A stretch of DNA of 37,478 nt. Origin: Sphingobacterium sp. GTDB lineage: Bacteria; Bacteroidota; Bacteroidia; Sphingobacteriales; Sphingobacteriaceae. Below, piece after piece: positions 7,395 through 15,957 of this stretch. Position numbers and translations under genes: made by a program. The notes below the pieces were generated by a model, which saw only the letters and a program-made list of their open reading frames with translations, had not been told where the DNA came from and did not search any database. The stretch is from positions 1-37,478 of the forward strand of contig JAITLV010000014.1 in assembly GCA_031277685.1 (NCBI GenBank). The letters are read 5' to 3'. Numbering within the stretch: position 1 is the stretch's first letter; every line of letters begins with the position of its first letter.

Positions 7395-9779
7395 ATGATG
7401 AAATTAACTAGACTACTCACATTCATTCTACTCCCAATCTCTCCACTATTTGCACAGCAACGGACAGGCCGGGTTTTTGAAGATCAAAATGCAAACAACC
7501 AGTTCGAGCAGAGCGAAAAATTGCTTGCCGGAATCGTTATATCCAATGGTTATGACGTTGTAAAGACAGCCAGCGACGGTACATACAACTTACCACACAA
7601 TCCAAATGCCCGCTTTCTATCGGTCACCATTCCAAGCGGGTATAAGGCTACAAAAACACATTATATTCCGCTTCGTGCCGAGCATAAAAACCTGGATTTC
7701 GCCCTGGTCAAAGATACCGTCCAACAATCTGATTTTTTACGGTTTATCCAAATAACAGATACGGAAACTCCTTTATACGGTCCCTGGATAGATAACGTTA
7801 GAAACTACGCAAAACAGCAAAGAGCCAGCTTGATTATGCATACCGGTGATATTTGTTATGAACCGGGGATGCTTTTTCATGCCAAACAGGTGAATTCAGA
7901 GCTTATGGGCAGACCGACTTACTACACCGTAGGCAATCACGATCTCGTAAAGGGCGAATATGGCGAAAAACTATTTGAAGATCTCTTTGGTCCTACTTAT
8001 TATTCTTTTGACGCTGGCCCCGCCCACTTTGTGGTGACTCCAATGCCAAACGGCGATTATAAACCAAGCTACACTGCAGATCAGATCATCTCCTGGCTTA
8101 AGAAAGACCTTGCCATGATGGACAAGTCCAAGCCATTGATCTTTATCAACCACGACTTTTTTGTCGGTCCGGATTTCATCCTGAAAGGTGAGAAAGAACA
8201 AATTGATTTAATGCAATATAATCTCAAAGCTTGGTTTTACGGACATTGGCACAACAATTTCACATTTAAGCAAAATGGTGTTTATGTCGTTTGTTCCAAC
8301 GCTCCTAATAAAGGTGGGATTGACAATTCGGCCGCACAATTTGTCGTAGTCGACATCGACAAGCAGGGCATCAAAGATATTAAACCTGTCTATACAAACT
8401 TGCGAGATCACATTCAACTCGTACGCCCTATGGGCGACCAGCAGCTAGATGCCGATGGAACGCTCCCCATTTTGGTCAATGCCTATGATAGTGAACGACA
8501 AATACAAGGTGTAGACCTAGAGATCGCTGCACATGAAACAGGGAAACGTCTAAGTTCGACCAAATTGGCCCCTACTGGAGACTGGTCATGGCACACAAAA
8601 GTCCCCTTCAAAAAAACTGATCAAAAAGGACAATATGATGCCCTTCTTACTATTCGCTATGCGAACGGCGAGCAAACCCTAAAAAGACAAACGTTCAATC
8701 TCGCGCCTCCCGCAACAGATAAAGTCAAACTACAATGGTCTACCGCTGTAAAAGGAAATATCTGGAAAACCAGCCCATTGATTATAGGGGATAAACTTTT
8801 TGTTGCCACTATGGATGATGGAATTGGAACCAAGCAGGCAATTATGGCTCTTGATAAACATACGGGCAAAGAGCTCTGGTCATTACCAACGGTCAATTCC
8901 ATAAAACATAAACTGCGTTACAGCGACGGAATATTACTTGCAACCGATGTTGAAACAAATGTATATGCGATAAACGCGAATACAGGCAAAATATTGTGGA
9001 CTAAAAAGCCCGCCAAGTCAAGCCTTCCTACATTTGTTTCAGGTCCTGTCCTTGATAAAGGAGTTTATTACACCGGTTTGGGGAATCGAATGTCTGCTAT
9101 TGATATCCGTACCGGAAAAGTACATTGGGAAGGCGTCGACCCTTCGGGTGGAGAAGCAACCCCTGCGGAGCTTTCAGTCGTCGATCAGACTTTATTGGCC
9201 GGTTATAACTGGAATGCCCTATGTGCCTATGATATCCAAACTGGAAAGCTACTTTGGAAACGCCAAGAGGATGGCTTGCGTTTTAGAAGTGGCGGAGTGA
9301 CCGCAAAAGACGGTTATCTTTACACAACTGGGCTCAATGGTATCTTCAAACTAAATTTAAAAACTGGCGAAATCATACAGAAGAGTATCAAAACGGATGA
9401 TTTCAAAGTCATGGCTTCACCACAAATCGTTGACGGGCTCCTGATCATGCCTACATCCACCAATGGTATCAAAGCCTATGACCCACAGACCTTGGAAGAG
9501 AAATGGCATTTTGCCACAGGCGAAGCGCTTGTATATACTTCGCCATACAGCAGTCCTGACCAACACAAAATGGTCGGAACGGTAGAATCATCGATAACCG
9601 AAGTTAAAGGAAAATTGCTTTTTGGAGCTTCAGATGGCTATATCTATATACTTGACAAGCAAGGTAAGGTACATTCAAAATTCAATATGGGAGCTCCTAT
9701 TTTCTCAGAAATCACAGTAGATGGCGATTTAATCTATATTGCAGATTTCGCAGGAAATATTTCCTGTTTTAAACTATAG
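7395..9779 (+). CDS. Exported calcineurin-like metallophosphoesterase fused to a PQQ-type beta-propeller
   Basis: This 794-residue protein has a signal peptide (1-20, ending LFAQ). Residues 21-110 look like the beta-sandwich domain found before Bacteroidota calcineurin-like phosphoesterases. The catalytic domain (about 113-300) shows the metal ladder: D122-T-E124, GD at 151-152, GNHD at 180-183, NH at 252-253 and GHWH at 283-286. The first motif lacks the usual second histidine of DxH. A linker or Ig-like stretch (about 310-450) leads into repeats with the PQQ-propeller pattern (ALDKHTGKELW, AINANTGKILW, AIDIRTGKVHW, AYDIQTGKLLW, AYDPQTLEEKW). It probably hydrolyses phosphomono- or diesters in the periplasm or on the surface; the propeller may bind ligand or partner. 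Its place after susCD suggests the imported substrate bears phosphate. The exact substrate cannot be told. A second ATG directly follows the first. Confidence 0.85.
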   Translation: MMKLTRLLTFILLPISPLFAQQRTGRVFEDQNANNQFEQSEKLLAGIVISNGYDVVKTASDGTYNLPHNPNARFLSVTIPSGYKATKTHYIPLRAEHKNLDFALVKDTVQQSDFLRFIQITDTETPLYGPWIDNVRNYAKQQRASLIMHTGDICYEPGMLFHAKQVNSELMGRPTYYTVGNHDLVKGEYGEKLFEDLFGPTYYSFDAGPAHFVVTPMPNGDYKPSYTADQIISWLKKDLAMMDKSKPLIFINHDFFVGPDFILKGEKEQIDLMQYNLKAWFYGHWHNNFTFKQNGVYVVCSNAPNKGGIDNSAAQFVVVDIDKQGIKDIKPVYTNLRDHIQLVRPMGDQQLDADGTLPILVNAYDSERQIQGVDLEIAAHETGKRLSSTKLAPTGDWSWHTKVPFKKTDQKGQYDALLTIRYANGEQTLKRQTFNLAPPATDKVKLQWSTAVKGNIWKTSPLIIGDKLFVATMDDGIGTKQAIMALDKHTGKELWSLPTVNSIKHKLRYSDGILLATDVETNVYAINANTGKILWTKKPAKSSLPTFVSGPVLDKGVYYTGLGNRMSAIDIRTGKVHWEGVDPSGGEATPAELSVVDQTLLAGYNWNALCAYDIQTGKLLWKRQEDGLRFRSGGVTAKDGYLYTTGLNGIFKLNLKTGEIIQKSIKTDDFKVMASPQIVDGLLIMPTSTNGIKAYDPQTLEEKWHFATGEALVYTSPYSSPDQHKMVGTVESSITEVKGKLLFGASDGYIYILDKQGKVHSKFNMGAPIFSEITVDGDLIYIADFAGNISCFKL

Positions 9780-9792
9780 TAAACAATTTCAG

Positions 9793-9849
9793 TCCCCAAG
9801 ACATCCGAAGCTGAGAATAAGGTAAATTCGGTCATCTTGGGGATTATTT
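9793..9849 (+). terminator. Intrinsic terminator after the phosphoesterase gene
   Basis: TCCCCAAGA (9793-9801) pairs with TCTTGGGGA (9835-9843). An inner CCGAA/TTCGG stretch extends the stem, and TTATTTA follows. It sits 14 nt after the stop codon and closes region 1. The next gene is on the opposite strand, ending at 9927. Confidence 0.75.
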
Positions 9850-9926
9850 ACCCTTCCAAATGAGGATCTAATGCACCCGTCCTCGTTCTTCGTAGATAGC
9901 CTGTGTATTCTCCCTATAGTCAAATT

Positions 9927-11720
9927 CTAGTCAGCATGCACGGTCTCCTTATTCCACATATCCATATAATTTTCCAATACATCTAACGGCATGCACCCAT
10001 ATTTAAGGATTGCATTGTGAAATGCGGGTATATCAAAATGATCTCCTTGTATTGTCTGGTATTTTTTCCGTAGCTCTTTAATTTTCAATTCCCCTATTTT
10101 ATAAGACAATGCCTGTCCTGGCCAAGCCATATAACGCTCGACTTCGGCGATAGCTATTTTTTCGTCGATAGATTCATGCGCCATCATATAAGCCACGGCT
10201 TCCCTTTTTGTCAGTTTCCCCGTATGAATACCAACATCCACAACAAGCCGTATTGCACGGTGAATCTCATTGTTAAGAGCTCCCATTTTCTGATAACGAT
10301 CTGTATAACATCCCAATGCTTCCCCAAGAGATTCACAGTATAAAGCCCAGCCTTCCAAATATGCATAAAGGGCATTTTGCTGCTGAAAGGATGGTATTCC
10401 GTTTTGCTCTTGCTGTAAAGAAATTTGATAATGATGCCCCGGTATGGCTTCGTGTATAAAAGTACATTCCAGGCCATAGAATACGGTACTGATTTTAGTT
10501 GCATCTGGTATAGGGACAAAGAAAGTAGCTGGACGATTTTCTTTTATATTCCCTTTGATATAAAATGGACCGCCCATAGAAGCTTCCTGAAAAGGATCGA
10601 CTCTTTTTATGGTAAATTTTGTTTTGGGCTCCTCATTGAACAGTGCTTTCAGGTTCGGTTGTATTTTCTGATGTATAGCCCGATAGGCATTTAATACTTC
10701 ATCGGGCGTTTTAAAGGGTCTAAACTGTTTGTCTGAACGTAAAAAATGAAAATATTCCTGCAATGTTCCTTTAAAACCGGTTTCCATCTTATTCTGTTCC
10801 ATTTCTTTCGTAATACGATCTACCTCACGCAATCCCGTTTGATAGATCTGATCTCCTGTTATTCCGGAACTTGTTGTGTACACCTTTATGAAGTATCGGT
10901 ATATACTATCTCCTCCTGCCAGCGCATTCAAACCTGGAGCCTCCTGTGCAAAAGGCAGGTAATCCTCTGTCAAGTATTGGGCGAGCCGCTCATAGGAGCT
11001 TACCACCTGAGCAGGTATAATCTTTGCATATAACGTCTTTATATGCTTTTTTTCACGATCAGAAAAATCCCTGGGAAGACGCCTTATCGGCTCATAAAAA
11101 ACACTTTTACTCGTATCTCTTTCTGCCAAGGCAGATAGCTGTGGAATCATTTTCTCAACCAGATCTCTAGGTAAAACAACACCTTTTTTCTTTCCTTTTT
11201 CGAAATTCGCTATTGTTGTGTCAGTCCAAGCCTTGAATTGAATAAGCCGTCTGGACCAATTCACATAGTCGGCCGCTGTGTTAAATGGCTGAGGGCCGCT
11301 GCCCGAACCAAAGAGGGCCAGGTCTGTAGGCAGCGCTGCGGTAAACTGGTTAAAAGGCAGATATTCCAAATGTAATGCAAGTCCTTCGAGATTTATCTTT
11401 AACGTGTACTCCAATATATCATAAGAGATTTTATCAGATTCCGTGAGTTGTGATCTGTCAAACTTTTTCAGATCCTTTAAAAAGGTTTCATAAAACTGTT
11501 TCTTTGCACTTATAAAATCACTCGATCCTTCAATCTGAAGCTGGTCATCATAGGTATGTATACCATCTGCGGTTGCTTGAAACGGATTAAAATAACATTC
11601 TTTTTCATAGTATTTTTCAAATAAACGATGTAGTTTCACATCCAATTGCTGCGCATAGGATGTATTTAAGAAAAATATAGCTATAAGGCACAAAATTATT
11701 CCTTGTCTAATTTCTTTCAT
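9927..11720 (-). CDS. Exported DUF885-family metallopeptidase-like protein
   Basis: A 597-residue protein with an N-terminal signal peptide (about 1-24, IILCLIAIFFLNTSYAQQ), so periplasmic or surface. The fold is mostly helical. The DUF885 hallmarks are present: GGPFYIKG (383-390), the putative zinc site FIHEAIPGHHYQ (H423-E424 and H429-H430), EGWALYCE (456-463), and a late alanine-rich helix with MAHESIDEKIAIAEVERY followed by the family-typical PGQALSYKIGELKI. Members are assumed to be zinc carboxypeptidases or related hydrolases; the substrate is unassigned for most. Length and motifs are complete. An AraC-type regulator lies 107 nt upstream on the same strand and may control it. No TAnnTTTG promoter is seen in that gap, so co-transcription is possible. 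Confidence 0.85.
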   Translation of the reverse strand: MKEIRQGIILCLIAIFFLNTSYAQQLDVKLHRLFEKYYEKECYFNPFQATADGIHTYDDQLQIEGSSDFISAKKQFYETFLKDLKKFDRSQLTESDKISYDILEYTLKINLEGLALHLEYLPFNQFTAALPTDLALFGSGSGPQPFNTAADYVNWSRRLIQFKAWTDTTIANFEKGKKKGVVLPRDLVEKMIPQLSALAERDTSKSVFYEPIRRLPRDFSDREKKHIKTLYAKIIPAQVVSSYERLAQYLTEDYLPFAQEAPGLNALAGGDSIYRYFIKVYTTSSGITGDQIYQTGLREVDRITKEMEQNKMETGFKGTLQEYFHFLRSDKQFRPFKTPDEVLNAYRAIHQKIQPNLKALFNEEPKTKFTIKRVDPFQEASMGGPFYIKGNIKENRPATFFVPIPDATKISTVFYGLECTFIHEAIPGHHYQISLQQEQNGIPSFQQQNALYAYLEGWALYCESLGEALGCYTDRYQKMGALNNEIHRAIRLVVDVGIHTGKLTKREAVAYMMAHESIDEKIAIAEVERYMAWPGQALSYKIGELKIKELRKKYQTIQGDHFDIPAFHNAILKYGCMPLDVLENYMDMWNKETVHAD

Positions 11721-11827
11721 GGACTATGGTTATTATAAATTATTTTTTGCAGTGTTTGATAGGAGTAAAATTAAGAACAGTCCATTATCAAAAATTGTAT
11801 CTAATTAACCTAGACCTAAGAGATTAC

Positions 11828-12634
11828 TTATAATTTTTGGTATTGTTTTGGTGTAATGCCAAAGAACCTTTTATAGGTTTTTGTAAAATGTGCCTGGTCT
11901 ACAAAACCGCAAAAATAAGCGATTTCAGTGAGCGACTGCTTTTGGAGCCGGATCATTAATTGTGCCTTTTCGATTTTGAGCCAACGAAGATAGTCTCCTA
12001 ATGTACATCCAAAATAATGAGGAAAGTACCTGGAAATTGTCACCGGGTGCAAATTGAGCTCTGTAGAAATATCCAATAGTGACAAAGACCTGTTCCAATT
12101 GTCGTGCAGTATATCTCTCAGTTTTGCGGGCCAACCTGTGTTCAGTAAAGGAGGGGTTTTATTGGTCGATAACAGGCTAAGCGCAAGCTGATGAATTGAC
12201 AGCGGGCTAACTTGATCATTAAGATAATACTCCGCCATGATTTTGATTAGATTATTTCTATTCCAATAAATATCGGAAAACATCCAAGACTCAGTGGGGA
12301 TATCTATACCGTATTCCGTAAGAAATGATGCCGAGAATTCAAGATTAAAAATTCTGGTATTTGGCAAATATGCCATGTTTTGATGAGCTACACCGGGGTA
12401 ATAATATAAGGATGAGCCCGAACGCTGTTGTTCAAACCCATTTTCCCGGTTCTCTTTGCTTCCTCCATGGAGGATATGGGAAAAATGTGGATTTTTATGG
12501 AAATGCCAATCTGATATAAAGTTCGTCTCATATACTGTTTCAGAAGCAATAATACCATCAAAGGTTTGTTGATTGACTTCTTTTCCAATATATATACCGG
12601 TCTCCAATAAAACAGAATGATTTATTTCCATCAT
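11828..12634 (-). CDS. AraC-family transcriptional regulator
   Basis: A 268-residue regulator. The N-terminal half (about 30-120) resembles the cupin-type sensor of AraC proteins, with NFISDWHFHKNPHFSHILHG and SLYYYPGVAHQNM as likely beta-barrel strands. The C-terminal hundred residues hold the double helix-turn-helix: SLSLLDISTELNLHPVTISRYF, then SLTEIAYFCGFVDQAHFTKT, ending with the family signature YKRFFGITPKQY. The effector is unknown. It lies directly upstream of the DUF885 gene on the same strand, the only obvious target nearby. Two consecutive ATG codons open the frame, so the start is uncertain by one residue. Confidence 0.93.
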   Translation of the reverse strand: MMEINHSVLLETGIYIGKEVNQQTFDGIIASETVYETNFISDWHFHKNPHFSHILHGGSKENRENGFEQQRSGSSLYYYPGVAHQNMAYLPNTRIFNLEFSASFLTEYGIDIPTESWMFSDIYWNRNNLIKIMAEYYLNDQVSPLSIHQLALSLLSTNKTPPLLNTGWPAKLRDILHDNWNRSLSLLDISTELNLHPVTISRYFPHYFGCTLGDYLRWLKIEKAQLMIRLQKQSLTEIAYFCGFVDQAHFTKTYKRFFGITPKQYQKL

Positions 12635-12833
12635 TAGCTAGGTCATTCGTCGAGCAATTTAGTCTCAAGAAGTTAACGGCATAATATAGCAAATGTTGTA
12701 TAAAGTTCTGTTTTTTAGCAGTAAGAAATTTTGGTCTTAAAATTTAAAAAAAACAAAAACTTATCCTCATTTCTCCCCAATAAGACGTAAGTAGCGACAT
12801 GGAGCCGCGACAATCAGGACGCTAATTAAAAAC

Positions 12834-12864
12834 AAAAAAAGCGACTCTTTTGAAGTCGCTTTTT
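12834..12864 (-). terminator. Intrinsic terminator of the tRNA-Glu gene
   Basis: Read on the minus strand, AGCGACT and AGTCGCT form a 7-bp stem with a 7-nt loop. The stem is at 12840-12846 and 12854-12860 on the plus strand, and flanking A/T pairs extend it. A run of six T residues follows. It begins one or two bases after the tRNA 3' end. Confidence 0.85.
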
Positions 12865-12865
12865 G

Positions 12866-12937
12866 TAGCCCGTAGGGGAATCGAACCCCTGTTTCAAGAA
12901 TGAAAATCTTGCGTCCTAACCCCTAGACGAACGGGCC
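12866..12937 (-). tRNA. tRNA-Glu (anticodon TTC)
   Basis: On the minus strand the 72 bases fold as a full cloverleaf. The acceptor stem is GGCCCGT with ACGGGCT (first pair G-U). The D arm runs from GTCT to GGAC. The anticodon stem CAAGA/TCTTG holds the loop TTTTCAT, which places TTC as anticodon. The T arm is AGGGG/CCCCT with loop TTCGATT. The discriminator base is A. The 3' CCA is not encoded. It stands alone rather than in a tRNA cluster, with its own promoter and terminator. Confidence 0.96.
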
Positions 12938-12955
12938 GTTTTGTGTTTCGGTGTG

Positions 12956-12987
12956 CAAATATAGAAAGGTTTCTAAACATCACCAAA
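12956..12987 (-). promoter_or_regulatory. Promoter of the tRNA-Glu gene
   Basis: On the minus strand TTTG (12984-12987), a 20-nt spacer and TATATTTG (12956-12963) match the Bacteroidota -33/-7 consensus TTTG-N19/20-TAnnTTTG. Transcription would start roughly 10-14 nt before the tRNA 5' end. This is the best promoter match in the window. Confidence 0.75.
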
Positions 12988-13077
12988 TTTTTATGAAAAT
13001 TTTATTCATTTTTTTTTAAATATAGCATAAACACCTCTAAAATAGCTATATTTAAACTCATTGAAAAAGTAACCAAC

Positions 13078-15594
13078 ATGACTAATTTTAATAAAATTAA
13101 AAACCCACTACTCTATGCCGGGCTCAGTATGGCACTATTTAGCCAAGGAGCATATGCGCAAAAATCGAGTTCAATTGTGGATCAGCTGCAATTTACCTGG
13201 CAGGTCAAGGAAGGCCAAAACATCCGCAAAAACCCTGTTTCAACAATCATTCTAAAAAACAAGGGGAAAACTGCTGTCCAACTTAATGATTGGAGCCTCT
13301 GGTTTAATTTTATCAGATCTATTGACCCAAACAAGGTCGACGGACGATTTGCCATTGACCACAGGAATGGCGATCTCTTTCAAGTGAGCTTTAAGAAAAA
13401 TAATTTCTTATTGAAAGCACAAGATACAATCCATATTGATTTCACAACAACAGGATTAGTCAATTATACCGACGGGCCTATCGGGCTGTACATAAAAAAT
13501 AATAAAACGGGGATTTCAACGGATGTTAAACATTACTCCGCAGTGAAAACGGCTCCTCAATCCGACACTGAAAAAGCAGATTATTGGTCTTATAAATATG
13601 ACCAAAATAAACTTACCGAAGGAGTCGAATCCCAGAGCATTATTCCTTTGCCAAGTAATATAAGTATCAGCCATAATAAAAAATTCAATATAACAGCTGA
13701 CACCAAATTCTTTATCGATGCTGAGCTTTCTTCTGAAGGCGGATTTTTGACAGATTTTCTAAACAGCTATACGGGGATCAAACCATCTACCAGTGCAGCA
13801 CAACAAGCGGGAATTGTTATTGTGAAGACCAATGGTCTAAAAGCTGAATCCTATCATCTAAACATTGATGAAAAAGGGATACGGATAGAAGCTTCGGATA
13901 AGGCAGGGGCATTTTATGCCATACAGTCCTTAAAATCCTTGATCAATCATCAACAATGGAATAAAACCACCAAATCAATTGCCTTACCTTACGTTAGCAT
14001 TGATGATAGCCCACGTTATGGCTACCGCGGATTTATGTTGGATGCGGCCCGCAATTTCCACAGCAAATCTGAAGTACTCCGCATACTGGATTTAATGGCA
14101 GCCTATAAATTAAACAAGTTCCATTTCCATTTTATCGACGATGAGGGCTGGCGACTAGAAATTCCGTCGCTCCCAGAACTGACTGCCGTAGGAGCAAACC
14201 GTACAGCTAATTTTGAAGACGGCAAAGGAATTCAGCCCGCTTATGGATCTGGTGCAACGGCAAAAGCGCATCAATTTTATACCGTAGCCGACTATATAGA
14301 AATCTTAAAATATGCGCAAGCAAGGCATATTGATGTAATTCCTGAGGTAGAAACGCCAGGGCATGCCCGTGCTGCAATTAAAGCGATGCGCGCACGCTTT
14401 GCGCATTATACCAAAGCGGGAGACAAACAAAAAGCGGAGGAGTTTTTGCTAGACGATGCCGATGATAAATCGGTCTATAATTCAGCGCAGAACTGGAATG
14501 ACAATGTCATGAATCCTGCACTCCCCTCGACGTATCACTTCTTAAGCAAAGTCGTCGATGAAATCAAAGCAATTCATGAAAAAGCCGGTGTTCCATTGAA
14601 AATCATTGATTTGGGAGGAGATGAAACGCCTAGTGGAGTCTGGGAAAAATCCCCAAAGATACTTGCTTTCATGAAAGAAAACAATATTAGTAATGTGCTG
14701 GACGTTTGGCCACTATATATTACCAAAATAAATAAACTAGTCCAGGATAAAGGATTGATCATGTCCGGCTGGGAAGAAATGGGCATGCGCAATAAAGGCA
14801 AGGGTATGGAAGTCAACGCTGAATTGGGAAAATCTGACATTCATTTAAATGTATGGAATAACCTCCCAGGACAAGGACAGGAAGATTTGGCCTACCGATT
14901 GGCAAATGCAGGTTATAAAGTGGTCTACACAAGTGCAGCAAATAATTATCTGGATATGTCGTGGGATCGTGACTTCGCAGATCCGGGCCATAGCTGGGTA
15001 GGCACCGTAAACCTGAATAAAACCTATTCGTTTTCTCCAGAAAACTTCTTCATCAATCTGCGCAAGGATGATACAGGGAAAGATCTTGTGAAGGAAGCCT
15101 ACACAAACAAGGAGCAGCTTACTGCTGAAGGAAAGAAAAATCTCCTCGGCATTAAAGGTGCACTGTGGGCCGAAAAAGTATCCACGGATCAACGGCTTGA
15201 AGAGATGATCTTCCCGCGATTAATCGCCATCGCTGACCGTGCCTGGGCACAGGAGCAGGCCTGGGAAAAAGGCGATTCTTATGAGGATGCTACATACCGT
15301 AAATCGTATACTGCCTTTATAAAAAAATTAGGTGAGGATGAATTGAAAAAGCTCGATATCATTGATGGTGGTTATACCTACCGTATTCCAAAACTTGGAA
15401 TTAAACAAGAAGGCAACCAGCTTCACATCAATACAGACTACCCTGGTTTTAAGGTATATTACACAGACAACGGAAATAATCCGACGACACAGTCGAAACA
15501 AGTTAACGGCGCTATCCCATTCCAAAAAGGCAAGAAATATTTATTCAAAGTGTTTGATGCCAAGGGTAGATCTGGAGACGTTATCGCTTATTAA
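13078..15594 (+). CDS. Secreted beta-N-acetylhexosaminidase (GH20, chitobiase type)
   Basis: An 838-residue enzyme releasing non-reducing terminal GlcNAc (or GalNAc) from chito-oligomers or glycans. The signal peptide ends near AYAQ (residue 28). A carbohydrate-binding-like chitobiase N-terminal domain (about 33-150) is followed by a GH20b domain (about 185-310). The GH20 barrel opens with SPRYGYRGFMLDAARNFHS and contains KFHFHFIDDEGWRLEIPSL and the catalytic pair D515-E516 in DLGGDETP. E516 is the acid; the neighbouring Asp orients the 2-acetamido group in substrate-assisted catalysis. The C-terminal chitobiase domain ends at the stop. The length fits four-domain chitobiases. A near -7 match, TATATTTA at 13047-13054, lies 23 nt before the ATG. 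The convergent NagB-like gene suggests a shared amino-sugar role. Confidence 0.93.
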   Translation: MTNFNKIKNPLLYAGLSMALFSQGAYAQKSSSIVDQLQFTWQVKEGQNIRKNPVSTIILKNKGKTAVQLNDWSLWFNFIRSIDPNKVDGRFAIDHRNGDLFQVSFKKNNFLLKAQDTIHIDFTTTGLVNYTDGPIGLYIKNNKTGISTDVKHYSAVKTAPQSDTEKADYWSYKYDQNKLTEGVESQSIIPLPSNISISHNKKFNITADTKFFIDAELSSEGGFLTDFLNSYTGIKPSTSAAQQAGIVIVKTNGLKAESYHLNIDEKGIRIEASDKAGAFYAIQSLKSLINHQQWNKTTKSIALPYVSIDDSPRYGYRGFMLDAARNFHSKSEVLRILDLMAAYKLNKFHFHFIDDEGWRLEIPSLPELTAVGANRTANFEDGKGIQPAYGSGATAKAHQFYTVADYIEILKYAQARHIDVIPEVETPGHARAAIKAMRARFAHYTKAGDKQKAEEFLLDDADDKSVYNSAQNWNDNVMNPALPSTYHFLSKVVDEIKAIHEKAGVPLKIIDLGGDETPSGVWEKSPKILAFMKENNISNVLDVWPLYITKINKLVQDKGLIMSGWEEMGMRNKGKGMEVNAELGKSDIHLNVWNNLPGQGQEDLAYRLANAGYKVVYTSAANNYLDMSWDRDFADPGHSWVGTVNLNKTYSFSPENFFINLRKDDTGKDLVKEAYTNKEQLTAEGKKNLLGIKGALWAEKVSTDQRLEEMIFPRLIAIADRAWAQEQAWEKGDSYEDATYRKSYTAFIKKLGEDELKKLDIIDGGYTYRIPKLGIKQEGNQLHINTDYPGFKVYYTDNGNNPTTQSKQVNGAIPFQKGKKYLFKVFDAKGRSGDVIAY

Positions 15595-15679
15595 AACCTG
15601 AACCGGATAATTACAGCAGAACAGTAATAACTGGTATAAAAAATCGGTGAAATAATGCTACCGATAACCCTCTACAACT

Positions 15680-15718
15680 AAAACGGGATGATTTCTTTTC
15701 GAAATCATCCCGTTTTTT
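15680..15718 (+). terminator. Intrinsic terminator of the hexosaminidase gene
   Basis: AAACGGGATGATTTC (15681-15695) pairs perfectly over 15 bp with GAAATCATCCCGTTT (15701-15715) around a 5-nt loop, and the T-run continues. The upstream A-run also gives it terminator potential on the other strand. Confidence 0.9.
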
Positions 15719-15900
15719 GATTGTACCAACGAGCTAGTCCGGCTAACTTAAAAAGCTTGCCTCTTAATACCTCTAGTTTATTCCTTCGCCCATTTTATAT
15801 GCACTGATATTTTTTTCGATACAATCGAAATATTTGCGCTTACAACTTATAAAGTCCTGTCCGTTTATGTTGGATCTTCCCCATAACGTTTGTCCTGAAC

Positions 15901-15937
15901 AAAAAAAGCTCCGAACCACCTATGATTCAGAGCTTTT
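15901..15937 (-). terminator. Intrinsic terminator of the NagB-like gene
   Basis: The arms at 15904-15915 and 15926-15937 (AAAAGCTC.. and ..GAGCTTTT) form a 12-bp stem with one G-U pair. On the minus strand a run of seven T residues ends it. It lies 20 bases past the stop codon at 15958. Confidence 0.85.
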
Positions 15938-15957
15938 CTATATTAACGCAGACTATT

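Larger units (their letters stand above)
15595..15957. other. Convergent intergenic region with two terminators
   Basis: These 363 bases lie between the ends of the hexosaminidase (+) and the NagB-like gene (-). They hold one strong terminator for each gene, plus a small dyad (TTCGAT and ATCGAA around 15816-15830). I see no convincing coding region; open frames here run into the NagB gene in the wrong frame. Confidence 0.7.

Noticed and set aside
9861..9885. GAGGA/TCCTC hairpin as terminator of the DUF885 gene
   Set aside because: The stem is only 5 bp with a long loop and no real T-tract on the minus strand.
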